This document shows, piece by piece, positions 19,583 to 28,824 of a DNA stretch of 64,000 bases (the stretch's first letter is position 1; the number at the start of each line of letters is the position of its first letter). Source of the stretch: an uncultured Elusimicrobia bacterium (GTDB lineage: Bacteria > Elusimicrobiota > Elusimicrobia > UBA1565 > UBA9628); contig CAIRTQ010000033.1 of NCBI GenBank assembly GCA_903881545.1, positions 1 to 64,000 on the forward strand. Reading direction: 5' to 3'. The position numbers and the translations under genes were made by a program. Under the pieces are notes generated by a model. The model saw only the letters and a list, made by a program, of their open reading frames with translations. It made no database searches and was not told where the DNA came from.

Positions 19583-20542
19583 ATGATTCCAACCCAAAGC
19601 GCGCGCCTCGAAAAGGCAGATGGCCGGAGTTTGCTCCCGCCTTTCAAGGTCTTCTTTACTTGGGATCTCCAGTACTCCTGCAATTACCGATGCACTTATT
19701 GCTTGGTATTTGAGAGCCCCCAATGGGAGTCGGTGCTCGCCAAGAAAGACCGGACGGTCCCGGCGGAGCGCTGGATGGAGATTTGGGACGACATCTATGC
19801 GCGCTACGGCAGCACCCATATCCACTGCTCGGGGGGAGAGCCGTTCCATTATCCGCGTATCATCGATATCCTCGCCCATATCACCCCCAAGCACACTATG
19901 GAATGCGATACCAACCTCTCTTTTGACATCGCGGACTTCATTGGCCGTGTGAAGCCCGGCACATTCCGATTCTCGCCCGCCTTCCATCCTCAGTTCGCCG
20001 TTTTGGAACCCTACGTCGAGAAATGCCGCAGGTTGCGCGACGCGGGCTACGACCTTCAGGGTGTCAACTTCGTCTGTTGGCCGCCGCACCTCAAGCAAAT
20101 CCCAGATCTGAATAAGGCTTTCGACGGCATCGGCGTGGTCTTGACGCTGATGCCTTTCCGGGGCCGCTTCGAGGGCCGGGACTATCCGGATGCCTACTCG
20201 CCCGAGGAGCGGCGTTTCATCAACTCGCACAGCGGCAATCCGGTGCTGTCCGAGGACTACGGTTCGTGGTATCAGGGCGGCAATCAAGGCGGAGAGAACC
20301 GCACGCGACAGGCGGCGCTTTGCCGGGCCGGGCAGATGTATGCCAAGATCCATCCCGACGGGACTGCCCTGCGTTGCTGCTTCATAGACGACCGTGGTCG
20401 GATCGGCAATCTCATTGATGGGACCTTTCGGCTTTCCGATGAGCCGCGTCCGTGCGAGTTTTCCGCGTGTTCCTGCTGGAAATGCATGATCGTCGGCGAG
20501 GAAGACCGCTGGTTGCGGCACTGGCGGGGCGTAGCCGCATAA
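19583..20542 (+). CDS. Radical SAM protein, short paralog family (RCC...CSCWKCM subtype)
   Basis: FTWDLQYSCNYRCTYCLVF; CSGGEPFHYPRI; CRAGQMYAKIHPDGTALRCCF; CSCWKCMIVG. Confidence 0.88.
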   Translation: MIPTQSARLEKADGRSLLPPFKVFFTWDLQYSCNYRCTYCLVFESPQWESVLAKKDRTVPAERWMEIWDDIYARYGSTHIHCSGGEPFHYPRIIDILAHITPKHTMECDTNLSFDIADFIGRVKPGTFRFSPAFHPQFAVLEPYVEKCRRLRDAGYDLQGVNFVCWPPHLKQIPDLNKAFDGIGVVLTLMPFRGRFEGRDYPDAYSPEERRFINSHSGNPVLSEDYGSWYQGGNQGGENRTRQAALCRAGQMYAKIHPDGTALRCCFIDDRGRIGNLIDGTFRLSDEPRPCEFSACSCWKCMIVGEEDRWLRHWRGVAA

Positions 20543-20551
20543 GGTGTTGCG

Positions 20552-21055
20552 ATGCGCGTCTATTTGAGTTCCAGCTTCGCCCCCGCCGAGGAGCGCCTTC
20601 TGGTGCAACTGCAGGGCGCCGGCCGCCTTTTTGACATCGAGGTGACGATCGGGCGCCGTTTTTGGGGGTCTTTGCAGACCCTTCCGCAGGATGTCGCGCA
20701 GGCCATCATGGATTCCGAAGTCGCGGCTTTCTGGCTGCTGGAAGGGGGATCAAACCTGTCCTATGTCGACATGGAGGCGGGCTTCGTCCGTAATGTGCGC
20801 CCGCGGCTCCCCCTCTTGATCGTCGCTGACGAATCCATCCGACCCAGCGGCTGTCTGGAATGGCGCGATACGGTGTCTCTGCCGCGGGCGGAACCCTGGC
20901 TGTTTGCACAGAAGGTCTGGCAGGCGACGGCACGGGTGGAAGCCGCGCTCGGGTCAGACCGCGCCGGCCGGCTGCGGGGCTGGCTCCTGGCAGGCATCGG
21001 CCTGAGAACGACGCCGGCCGCCCCGGTCCAGTCCACTCCCGCGCATCGGAGCTAG
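20552..21055 (+). CDS. TIR-like / nucleotide-binding-fold small protein
   Basis: MRVYLSSSFAPAEERLLVQL... AIMDSEVAAFWLLEGGSNLSYVDMEAGFVRNVRPRLPLLIVADES resembles TIR strand A / SDxxxxxxS...E topology; eyeballed only. Confidence 0.45.
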   Translation: MRVYLSSSFAPAEERLLVQLQGAGRLFDIEVTIGRRFWGSLQTLPQDVAQAIMDSEVAAFWLLEGGSNLSYVDMEAGFVRNVRPRLPLLIVADESIRPSGCLEWRDTVSLPRAEPWLFAQKVWQATARVEAALGSDRAGRLRGWLLAGIGLRTTPAAPVQSTPAHRS

Positions 21056-21114
21056 GTGGGATGGTGGCAATTCCGACCACCGCGCCTATGATGCGGCGGC
21101 ATCAGTCCTAGTTC

Positions 21115-22776
21115 ATGCCTGTGAAACCAAAGGTCTTCTTCCTGCAGATGCCGGCCTGGGGCCGGGAGCCCAACCTGGCGATCGCCCAGCTTTGCGCCGT
21201 GGTCAGACGCGAAGGCTATGAAGCGGTGGTCATGGACCTCAACATGGAGTTGTATCGCCGCTTCGGAGTGGCGCAAGGCCAGCGCGATCTATGGGCGGCT
21301 GAAATTGACAATCTGTGGCGCCAGCGCGAGTTTTGTTCCCGCATCCTGGAACAGAACAGGTCGTGGATTGCGGCGGAGTTTTTGGACCACATCTGCCGCG
21401 CCGATCAGCCGGTGGTTTGTTTCCCGGTGACAGCACCCTCTCTTCCGGCTAGCTTTCTGCTGACGCGCTGGATCAAGGAGCTGCGCCCTGACGCCACCGT
21501 CGTTTTCGGAGGGTCCTATTTTACCGTCTGCCCGGAATCCATCGGCGGGGGGCTGTGGGAATGCGGGGTGGACGCCGTGGTCTCGGGGGACGGTGAGGCG
21601 ACCCTGCTGGAGATCCTGGCGCGGCGCCAGGAGGGACGGGATTGGGATGGGTGCCGCGGCCTCTGGTTCCGGAGCCGCGAGAAGGGAATCGTCTTCACCG
21701 GCGAGCGGCCGCCTGTCGACTTGAACGCCCTCCCCTTCGCCGACTTCTCCGGATTCGACGCAAGCCTCTATCCCACAAAGGCATCCTCCGAGACCGAGAG
21801 GTTGGGGGTGGTGGGAACATTCGACGACCTCTTGCTGATGGCCAGCCGCGGTTGCTTTAGGAAATGTTCCTTCTGCGGCCATTGGATGTCCGGGAAGGGA
21901 TTCCGCAGCATGAGCGGCCGCAGAACTTATGAAGAGATCGTCCATCAGAGGACGGTCAGGCCTGAGATACGCCCCGGCGACAGCCTCATTAAATTCTATG
22001 ACCTTATCGTGAACGGGGATATGCGGGCCTTGAATGAACTCTGCGACCTCCTGATCGCTGACCCGGCGCCGAAGCTTTTGTGGCAGGAATGCAATGTGGC
22101 GATACGCCCGGAAATGACCTACGAAGTCTGCCGGAAGCTTCATGCGGCAGGCTGCCGCCAGTTTATCATAGGCTTGGAATCCGGGTCGCAGAGGATGTTG
22201 GACCTCATGGGTAAAGGTCAGACGATCGCTCAGATGAAGGAAGTTCTCCGCAACGCGTCCCGGGCAGGACTCCAAGTGCGCGGAAACTTCATGTTCGGCC
22301 ATCCTGGAGAGACCGAGGAGGATTTCCAGAAGACTATGGAGTTCCTCAGGGAAATGCACCCGCACATTCATTTCATCTATCCCAGCTATACCATGACCCA
22401 TCTGGAAGGCCGGCTCCATAGCGAACCTGAGAAATGGGGGCTGGAACCCGGACAAGACGCGCACTTCTGGCGGTCTGCCGATGGGACTAACACCTATCCC
22501 ATCCGCCTGGAGCGCTACCAGCGGTTCGTGAGGGAAGCGCAAGCCCTGGGCACCGGCCTCGGCCATTGTCTGAATATGCCTGTGGAGGACCTCGTGGAAC
22601 TGAAGCTGGGGGAATATTATCAGTTCACGAAAGAATACGATCTGGCGCTCGCCCATTTTAAGCGACATCTGGCCGCGGGGCGGGGAAATTCCTATGTCTT
22701 GAGCCAAGTCCGGGCCTTGGAACTGCAAACGAGTGGGACAGCGGGGGGGGCGGAACAAGGCCCGGGATCGAAATGA
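21115..22776 (+). CDS. B12-binding domain radical SAM protein
   Basis: KVFFLQMPAWGREPNLAIAQLCAVVRREGYEAVVMDLNMELY; ASRGCFRKCSFCGHW; GLESGSQRMLDLMGKG; WRSADGTNTYPIRLERYQRF. Confidence 0.9.
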   Translation: MPVKPKVFFLQMPAWGREPNLAIAQLCAVVRREGYEAVVMDLNMELYRRFGVAQGQRDLWAAEIDNLWRQREFCSRILEQNRSWIAAEFLDHICRADQPVVCFPVTAPSLPASFLLTRWIKELRPDATVVFGGSYFTVCPESIGGGLWECGVDAVVSGDGEATLLEILARRQEGRDWDGCRGLWFRSREKGIVFTGERPPVDLNALPFADFSGFDASLYPTKASSETERLGVVGTFDDLLLMASRGCFRKCSFCGHWMSGKGFRSMSGRRTYEEIVHQRTVRPEIRPGDSLIKFYDLIVNGDMRALNELCDLLIADPAPKLLWQECNVAIRPEMTYEVCRKLHAAGCRQFIIGLESGSQRMLDLMGKGQTIAQMKEVLRNASRAGLQVRGNFMFGHPGETEEDFQKTMEFLREMHPHIHFIYPSYTMTHLEGRLHSEPEKWGLEPGQDAHFWRSADGTNTYPIRLERYQRFVREAQALGTGLGHCLNMPVEDLVELKLGEYYQFTKEYDLALAHFKRHLAAGRGNSYVLSQVRALELQTSGTAGGAEQGPGSK

Positions 22777-22789
22777 GACTGTTAGGGAG

Positions 22790-23752
22790 ATGATGATGGC
22801 CGCGGCGCGCTGGGATCACTCTCGCCGGATGTGGCAGGGCGCTTCTTTTACATGGGATCTTTGGTACGGTTGCGACTATCACTGTCCTTACTGTTGGTTC
22901 GAGATGGATCCGGTTTGGGACCTGCTGGCCAAGGAGCACGAGGGCATTCCCATCGAGCGCTGGCTGCAAGCCTGGCGGCGCATCGGCGAGCGGCACGGCA
23001 CCGCGTCCATAGATGTCGTCGGTGGAGAGCCTTTGCGCTATCCGGGAGTCCTGGACCTCTTGGGCGGACTGGCGCAGTGGCATCGCCTCGAGGTCGTCAC
23101 GAACTTGAGCGTTCCGCTGGAGTTCCTGGAGGATCTGACCGCCCGAGTCTCCCCCGAGCGCATGCATCTTTCGGGCAGTTTCCATCATGAGTCTGCCGAC
23201 TGGGAGGATTTTTTGCGCAAGATTGTGTTCCTGAAATCCAGGGGATATGAGCCTGAGGTCGCGATGGTCGCGTGGCCTCCTCATATGGGTTTGATTCAAG
23301 AGAAGAAGGCGATTCTGGGGCGGATGCATATCCCGGCCAGCATCCTCGTCTTCCAAGGCGTCTTTCAAGGACGGGATTATCCCCGTTCCTACACTGACGC
23401 CGAGCGTGAGCAGTTAGGGGGATTGGTCTCGCCGCGCGAGCGGGAGTACCGCATGCATGAGCGGCGGACTTTGGCCAGGCCTTGTGGGGCGGGGCACGTC
23501 CACGCCCACGTGCGGGCCAATGGGGACGTCTTGCGCTGCGGCAAGGACAGTCAGTATTCGCGCCGAATGGGGAACCTGCTGGAGGCCGACTTCGCGCTTC
23601 ATTCTTCGCCCCAGCCTTGCCCCTACCCATATTGTAATGCCTGCGGGGAGCATGTATATCTTTGGGAGGATTGGACGAAGAAAGCGGCCTCGACAGGATG
23701 GCCGCTAGTGGAGGATTCTGGTTCGCACCATGCCGCGGCCCGCAGCGATTGA
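22790..23752 (+). CDS. Radical SAM protein, short paralog family (RCG subtype, divergent tail)
   Basis: FTWDLWYGCDYHCPYCWFEMD; VVGGEPLRYPGV; CGAGHVHAHVRANGDVLRCGKD; YPYCNACGEHVYL. Start set at MMMAAARWD. Confidence 0.86.
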   Translation: MMMAAARWDHSRRMWQGASFTWDLWYGCDYHCPYCWFEMDPVWDLLAKEHEGIPIERWLQAWRRIGERHGTASIDVVGGEPLRYPGVLDLLGGLAQWHRLEVVTNLSVPLEFLEDLTARVSPERMHLSGSFHHESADWEDFLRKIVFLKSRGYEPEVAMVAWPPHMGLIQEKKAILGRMHIPASILVFQGVFQGRDYPRSYTDAEREQLGGLVSPREREYRMHERRTLARPCGAGHVHAHVRANGDVLRCGKDSQYSRRMGNLLEADFALHSSPQPCPYPYCNACGEHVYLWEDWTKKAASTGWPLVEDSGSHHAAARSD

Positions 23753-23764
23753 CGGCCGCCGGCA

Positions 23765-25048
23765 TTGCCGGCCCTTATGACCACGGAGACCTCTGGCTTC
23801 GGGCTCGGGTGGCCGGCCCTGGCGCGGGAGACGCTATTGAAGAGCTCGCGCGTGTTCTGCATGCTTCCATGGACACACATGAGCGTCTATCCAGACGGCC
23901 AGACCTACCCTTGCTGCAACGCCTCGGGATGGCCCTTGGGAAGCGTCGGCGAAACTTCGCTGCAGGGGTTGTGGAATTCTGAACTCCTGAGACGTCTAAG
24001 GCTGGACATGCTCGCGGGGCGCGAGAGCGCTGCATGCACGAGGTGCTACGAAGCGGAACTCTGCGGCATGGGCACCTTGAGAACTTGGGCCAATGCGGAA
24101 CTCGCGCAGCACTTCGGACTCGTGGGGCAAACTCGGCCGGAGGGGTCCGTGGACCGTTTGAATCTGCCCTATTTAGATATCCGTTTCTCTAACCTCTGCA
24201 ATCTGCGATGCCGGACCTGCCGGCCGGAACTCAGCAGCGCTTGGCAGAAGGATGCCCACTTGTTGGGGGGAGTGGCGGTTCCGGCCCGGTCCGCGATATC
24301 GGCTCAAGCTCGCGCGGCGCTGATGGAACAAGTCCGGGCGCTCCTGCCGCAGGCTGAGATCATCTATTTCGCGGGTGGCGAGCCGCTGGTGATGGAAGAG
24401 CATCTGGAAATCCTGGAAGCTTTGATCGCACAGAAGCAGTTTGGGGTCCGTCTGCAATACAACACGAATCTTTCCATCTCGCATTTCAGAGGCGTCGATA
24501 TTATGAAATTGTGGGACCGGTTCGAGACGGTCGTAATCCAGGCGAGTTTGGACGGCATGGGACGGCGAGGTGAGTACCTACGCAAGGGCTTGCTTTGGGC
24601 CGATGTGGTCTCCAACCGCGAACGCATGCGTGAGGTCTGCCCGCGCGCCGCGTTCATCGTCCTGGCCACGGTCAGTGCCATGAACGCTTGGCATCTGCCC
24701 GACTTCCACGCGCAATGGCTGCGCCAGGGCTATGTGGGGCGCGGGCAGTTTCAATTGAACCCGCTTTTTACTCCGGAGGAGTACTGCGTGCAAGTCCTGC
24801 CCCCGCGGCTTAAGCAAGCCGTGATCCGGAAATATGAGGCGCATGTCGATACCGTGGCGCAGGCTTCCGGGGATGCTGCGAGCTTCGCCGGCGCCGTGAG
24901 ATTCATGCGCGCCCGGGATCGATCGGTTTTGCTCCCGAGATTCCGCGATCTGACGCTGAAGCTGGATGCGGCGCGCGGCGAGCGTTTCGCGGAGGTTTTC
25001 CCGGAATGTGCCGAACTTATCGTCGATTGTTTGAGAAGGAGCGAATAA
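23765..25048 (+). CDS. N-terminal-twitch/SPASM-like radical SAM protein
   Basis: N-term VFCMLPWTHMSVYPDGQTYPCCNASGWPLGSVGETSLQGLWNSELLRRLRLDMLAGRESAACTRCYEAE precedes core LPYLDIRFSNLCNLRCRTCRPELSSAW; FAGGEPLVMEEH. Confidence 0.85.
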   Translation: MPALMTTETSGFGLGWPALARETLLKSSRVFCMLPWTHMSVYPDGQTYPCCNASGWPLGSVGETSLQGLWNSELLRRLRLDMLAGRESAACTRCYEAELCGMGTLRTWANAELAQHFGLVGQTRPEGSVDRLNLPYLDIRFSNLCNLRCRTCRPELSSAWQKDAHLLGGVAVPARSAISAQARAALMEQVRALLPQAEIIYFAGGEPLVMEEHLEILEALIAQKQFGVRLQYNTNLSISHFRGVDIMKLWDRFETVVIQASLDGMGRRGEYLRKGLLWADVVSNRERMREVCPRAAFIVLATVSAMNAWHLPDFHAQWLRQGYVGRGQFQLNPLFTPEEYCVQVLPPRLKQAVIRKYEAHVDTVAQASGDAASFAGAVRFMRARDRSVLLPRFRDLTLKLDAARGERFAEVFPECAELIVDCLRRSE

Positions 25049-25152
25049 GCTAAAGTACCGACGGCCTGGCGGATGGGAGCGAGGGCGCGAGGGAGTGGGG
25101 GGGGCTCGATGAAATGCGACGCCAGTTATCCGGGAGGGGCGGCCCGTAGCCG

Positions 25153-26070
25153 TTGCGCCCATTGACCTCCGGCAATCCAGAGCGGCAAATGGCGGCGTGG
25201 TGGCTGGACGACCATCCGTTGACCCTTTCATGGGATATCTGGTATTCCTGCAACTACCGTTGCTCCTATTGTTGGTGGGAGATGGACCATCTCTGGGGCG
25301 AACTGGCCAAGCAGCATCGCATTCTGTCTCCAGGGGAGTGGGCGGCTATTTGGAGCCGCATCCACGCCCGCTACGGTACTGCGCTCATCGACCTCCTGGG
25401 CGGCGAGCCCATGCTCTATCCGAGGTGCAGCGAGCTTCTCCAGGAGCTGACCAGGCAGCATCGGTTCCGCATCACGACGAATCTCTCGTTGACGGTCAGC
25501 GAACTGGAGAGCCTGCTGGAGGGCATAAGCCCGGAACGCGTCCATTTCAATGTGAGCTTCCATCCGCAATTCGCGGACTTGGCAGAGTTCCTGGAGAAGG
25601 TAGAGAAGCTCCGGAAAAGGGGGTATCAGCCGGGCGTGCTGTTTGTTCCCTGGCCGCCATTGCTGCCAAAGATGGCTTTCTATCGCGCGGAATTCATCGC
25701 GCGCGGTCTGCCTTTCACCCCTATGATCTTCCAGGGACAATGGGAGGGGGGGGCCTATCCGGATTCCTATTCGCAGGAGGAGCGGGTGTTCTTGGCGGAC
25801 ATGATGAGCGACCCGTCCATCAAGGAGTCCGAGGTCAAATACCGTTTGGAGCGCCAGTCGCCCCGGGGAAAGCTCTGCCATGCCGGGAGGAAATACGTCA
25901 ATATCAAGGGCAACGGGGACGTTTATCGCTGCGGACAGGATGCTTTTGGACGCAGTCCGATGGGGAATATCTTCGATCCGGACTTCAAGCTGTATGAGCG
26001 CCCCATGCCATGCCCTTATGATAATTGTAGTTGCCTAGAGTTCAGATATCTGGATAAGGGGCAAGAGTGA
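25153..26070 (+). CDS. Radical SAM protein, short paralog family (RCG subtype)
   Basis: LSWDIWYSCNYRCSYCWWEMD; LLGGEPMLYPRC; CHAGRKYVNIKGNGDVYRCGQD; PCPYDNCSCLEF. Confidence 0.87.
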   Translation: MRPLTSGNPERQMAAWWLDDHPLTLSWDIWYSCNYRCSYCWWEMDHLWGELAKQHRILSPGEWAAIWSRIHARYGTALIDLLGGEPMLYPRCSELLQELTRQHRFRITTNLSLTVSELESLLEGISPERVHFNVSFHPQFADLAEFLEKVEKLRKRGYQPGVLFVPWPPLLPKMAFYRAEFIARGLPFTPMIFQGQWEGGAYPDSYSQEERVFLADMMSDPSIKESEVKYRLERQSPRGKLCHAGRKYVNIKGNGDVYRCGQDAFGRSPMGNIFDPDFKLYERPMPCPYDNCSCLEFRYLDKGQE

Positions 26071-26164
26071 GGTGCTGCGGGTTATCCGTCCAGCCGCAGC
26101 AGCCACAGCACTCGGCCGCTGGGACTGGAGATGACCCATCATAGAATCATCCGGGAACAAGCCT

Positions 26165-27940
26165 TTGTTTGAGTCATTGGCAAAGTCCAGGGTGTTCTGC
26201 GTCGCGCCATGGCGCAACCTGTTCGTGCGCGAGGACGGGTTGGCGTCCGTGTGTTGCATGGCAACGGACCAAACCAAGAATTCCCTCTGGCGCATGAGCC
26301 TGCAGGAGACATGGAATTCTCCCGAGATCAAGCAGATGCGTCTCAACATGCTGCAGGGGAGAAAGAGCCTGCCCTGCATGAAATGCTATGAGGTCGAGGC
26401 CGCCGGTGCGGAAAGTCTGCGCACGGAGCAAAACAGGACGGTGGAAAGCCTTGCGGATGTCGCGGCGCGCACGGGATGCGAGGGGCAGGTCGATCGTGCC
26501 CATTTAATCTCCCTGGAATTGAATCTATCGAACACTTGCAATTATCGCTGCCGTTACTGTAATCCACGGCGCAGCACCGCATGGCATAAGGACTTCATGG
26601 CCGTCTCCAACAATAATTGGGGATACCCTGCGACATTGACGGCTACGGATGATTTCCCAGGGCTGTATGAACAGATCCGCGCCATGTTGTCGCACCTGCA
26701 AAGGATCAGCTTCGCGGGCGGAGAGCCTTTGATATCGAATTGGCAACATGAGATCCTCGGAATCTTGCTGGCCGGGGGAAGGCCGGATGTCTCGATCAGC
26801 TACACCACGAATTTTTCTAACTTGGTCCATCAGGGGACCGATATCTTGGAATTGTGGAAACGATTCCGGCATGTCTCCGTCATGGCGAGTCTCGATGCTC
26901 CGGAAAAGCGCGGGGAGTATATTCGTAAAGGGCAAGAATGGGGCCAGGTGATAAGGAACCGGGAACGCTTGATGGAGGCTTGCCCCCATGTGGTCTTCGG
27001 CATTGCACCCACGCTCTCGGCAATGAATGCGTTCTGTCTGCCCGATTTCCATCGCGACTGGCTGGAAAAAGGATATCTCGGGCCCAATAGCATTTGCATC
27101 GGGACGCTGTTCGTGCCTTTGGAGTACCGCATCCAGATTCTGCCGGACCATCTGAAGCGCAAGGCAGTCGAGCGGTATCAAGAACATGCCGCCTATCTCC
27201 ACCATAGATTTGGCAAGCTCGCGGAACGTGACATATCTCGGTTCGAGGATGCCGTCCGCTTCATGCGGGATAAGGATTTGAGTTGCCTCATCGGCCGTTT
27301 CAGGAAGAAGACTCGGGAGTTGGACGAAATCAGGAAGGAAAGATTCGAGGAGGTGTTCCCGGAACTTGCGGAGCTTATGGATGAGCCATGGGCATCAGGA
27401 GCAGGTCCGGCTCGGGGCCGGCCCGGTGCTGATGCGAGTTCAGAGGATCCACCCGTGCCGACGGCGCAACAGACGCAGAGAGCGGTGACAAGTTACAGGG
27501 ATCTGCTGAGTCTGGATACGCTGGAGCCGTTTCAGGTGGCCGAAACCCACTTGGAGATAGGGGCTTTGTATAAGCGGATAGGCCGTCTTGATGATGCGGT
27601 GCAGGAATTCCTTCAGGTGATCAAGGTGCATGCTTCGCCCGCGGAATCATGGATGGACCTGTGGGGCGAGGTCGGGTTCCTATGCGCGGAGATGGGGAGA
27701 ATCAAGGAAGCGGAATCTGGGTTCCAAGACTTGTTATCCCGGGAGGGGCGCACCCTTGAGCAGACGGCCGGGGCGCGCATCGGACTGGGGCGGCTGTACC
27801 AGTGCGCTGGCCGTGCCCTAGACGCTCTGCCGGAATATCAGAAGGTCTTAGAGGCGGATGACTCCCCTGCCGGCGCCAAGGCGCAGGCCTCTCGCGAGAT
27901 GGACCGTGTTCTCTTGGAAATGGGATTGGCCTTACATTAA
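26165..27940 (+). CDS. N-terminal-twitch radical SAM protein with C-terminal TPR domain
   Basis: VFCVAPWRNLFVREDGLASVCCMATD...; core LELNLSNTCNYRCRYCNPRRSTAWHKD; FAGGEPLISNWQ; C-term TPRs (FQVAETHLEIGALYKRIGRLDDAVQEFLQVIKVH). TTG start assumed. Confidence 0.83.
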   Translation: MFESLAKSRVFCVAPWRNLFVREDGLASVCCMATDQTKNSLWRMSLQETWNSPEIKQMRLNMLQGRKSLPCMKCYEVEAAGAESLRTEQNRTVESLADVAARTGCEGQVDRAHLISLELNLSNTCNYRCRYCNPRRSTAWHKDFMAVSNNNWGYPATLTATDDFPGLYEQIRAMLSHLQRISFAGGEPLISNWQHEILGILLAGGRPDVSISYTTNFSNLVHQGTDILELWKRFRHVSVMASLDAPEKRGEYIRKGQEWGQVIRNRERLMEACPHVVFGIAPTLSAMNAFCLPDFHRDWLEKGYLGPNSICIGTLFVPLEYRIQILPDHLKRKAVERYQEHAAYLHHRFGKLAERDISRFEDAVRFMRDKDLSCLIGRFRKKTRELDEIRKERFEEVFPELAELMDEPWASGAGPARGRPGADASSEDPPVPTAQQTQRAVTSYRDLLSLDTLEPFQVAETHLEIGALYKRIGRLDDAVQEFLQVIKVHASPAESWMDLWGEVGFLCAEMGRIKEAESGFQDLLSREGRTLEQTAGARIGLGRLYQCAGRALDALPEYQKVLEADDSPAGAKAQASREMDRVLLEMGLALH

Positions 27941-27952
27941 GATGCCGCAGCA

Positions 27953-28807
27953 CTACGGCAGCCACGCCCCCGCCTGTTCGGGAGGCTTCTCGTCCGGGAT
28001 GACCTTCCATTCATCGCACGGGCAGAAGGGCACATCGCAGGGTAAGGGCTCCGACAGTAGGGAGAATGACGGTTCAAAGATGTTGCCGATGATATGGCGG
28101 TCGCCGATCTGGCCGCAACGGGCCACGTTGCCATTGGGCAGAAGAAGCGCCCCCAGGCGCCCGGCTTGGCACAAGACCCCCTTATGGCCCTTATCCGCCA
28201 CCCAGTGGTCCGACATGCCAAGGATGCTCTTTTGTTCGGCGTTATAGCCTGCCGGATATTCCACGCCCTCGTGGGTCCCGATGAAAGGCACCAGCTTGAG
28301 GCTTTCTCCGATGGTCTTGAACGCTTCCACATAGCGCGGTATGTCCGGGATGAACGGCGGCCATGCCACCAGGTTGATGACGCCCAAATTGACCCCGCGC
28401 TTCCTCAAGAGGGCAACCGTATTCAGGAAATCGTCGAGCCGGTGATGCTCGGGATGGAAGCTCACTGACAGGGAGACTTTCGCCGGGTCGCAGCGCGACG
28501 TGAATTCCTCTAGGTGCACGGAGACATTGGTGGTGATGTTGATGGGCCAATGCCAGCGAGAGATCCTCGCGATGATGTCGAGGAAGCCGGGGTAGGTGAA
28601 GGGCTCCCCTCCGTTGATGACCAGGAAACAGCGCCCGTAGTGCTCATGCATTCGGCCCCAGCATTCCTCCCATTCCGCCGGGCTCTTGTAGACATTGCGT
28701 TTGGCGTATTCCTCCCAACGCGCAGCGAACAGGCAATAGGTGCACCGGTAATTGCAGCTCCAGTGGATGTTCCAGCTGAACCGCACCTGCTCATTCATTG
28801 CGGGCAT
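27953..28807 (-). CDS. Radical SAM protein, short paralog family (RCG subtype)
   Basis: FSWNIHWSCNYRCTYCLFAARW; INGGEPFTYPGFLDI; CQAGRLGALLLPNGNVARCGQI; CPCDEWKV. Start MPAMNEQ at 28807. Confidence 0.87.
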   Translation of the reverse strand: MPAMNEQVRFSWNIHWSCNYRCTYCLFAARWEEYAKRNVYKSPAEWEECWGRMHEHYGRCFLVINGGEPFTYPGFLDIIARISRWHWPINITTNVSVHLEEFTSRCDPAKVSLSVSFHPEHHRLDDFLNTVALLRKRGVNLGVINLVAWPPFIPDIPRYVEAFKTIGESLKLVPFIGTHEGVEYPAGYNAEQKSILGMSDHWVADKGHKGVLCQAGRLGALLLPNGNVARCGQIGDRHIIGNIFEPSFSLLSEPLPCDVPFCPCDEWKVIPDEKPPEQAGAWLP

Positions 28808-28824
28808 GCCAATCTTGGGGCCCA

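Noticed and set aside
21289-22758. 489-aa minus-strand ORF
   Set aside because: Antisense to the well-supported B12-rSAM gene 21115..22776; composition is a high-GC mirror-frame artefact without recognisable motifs.
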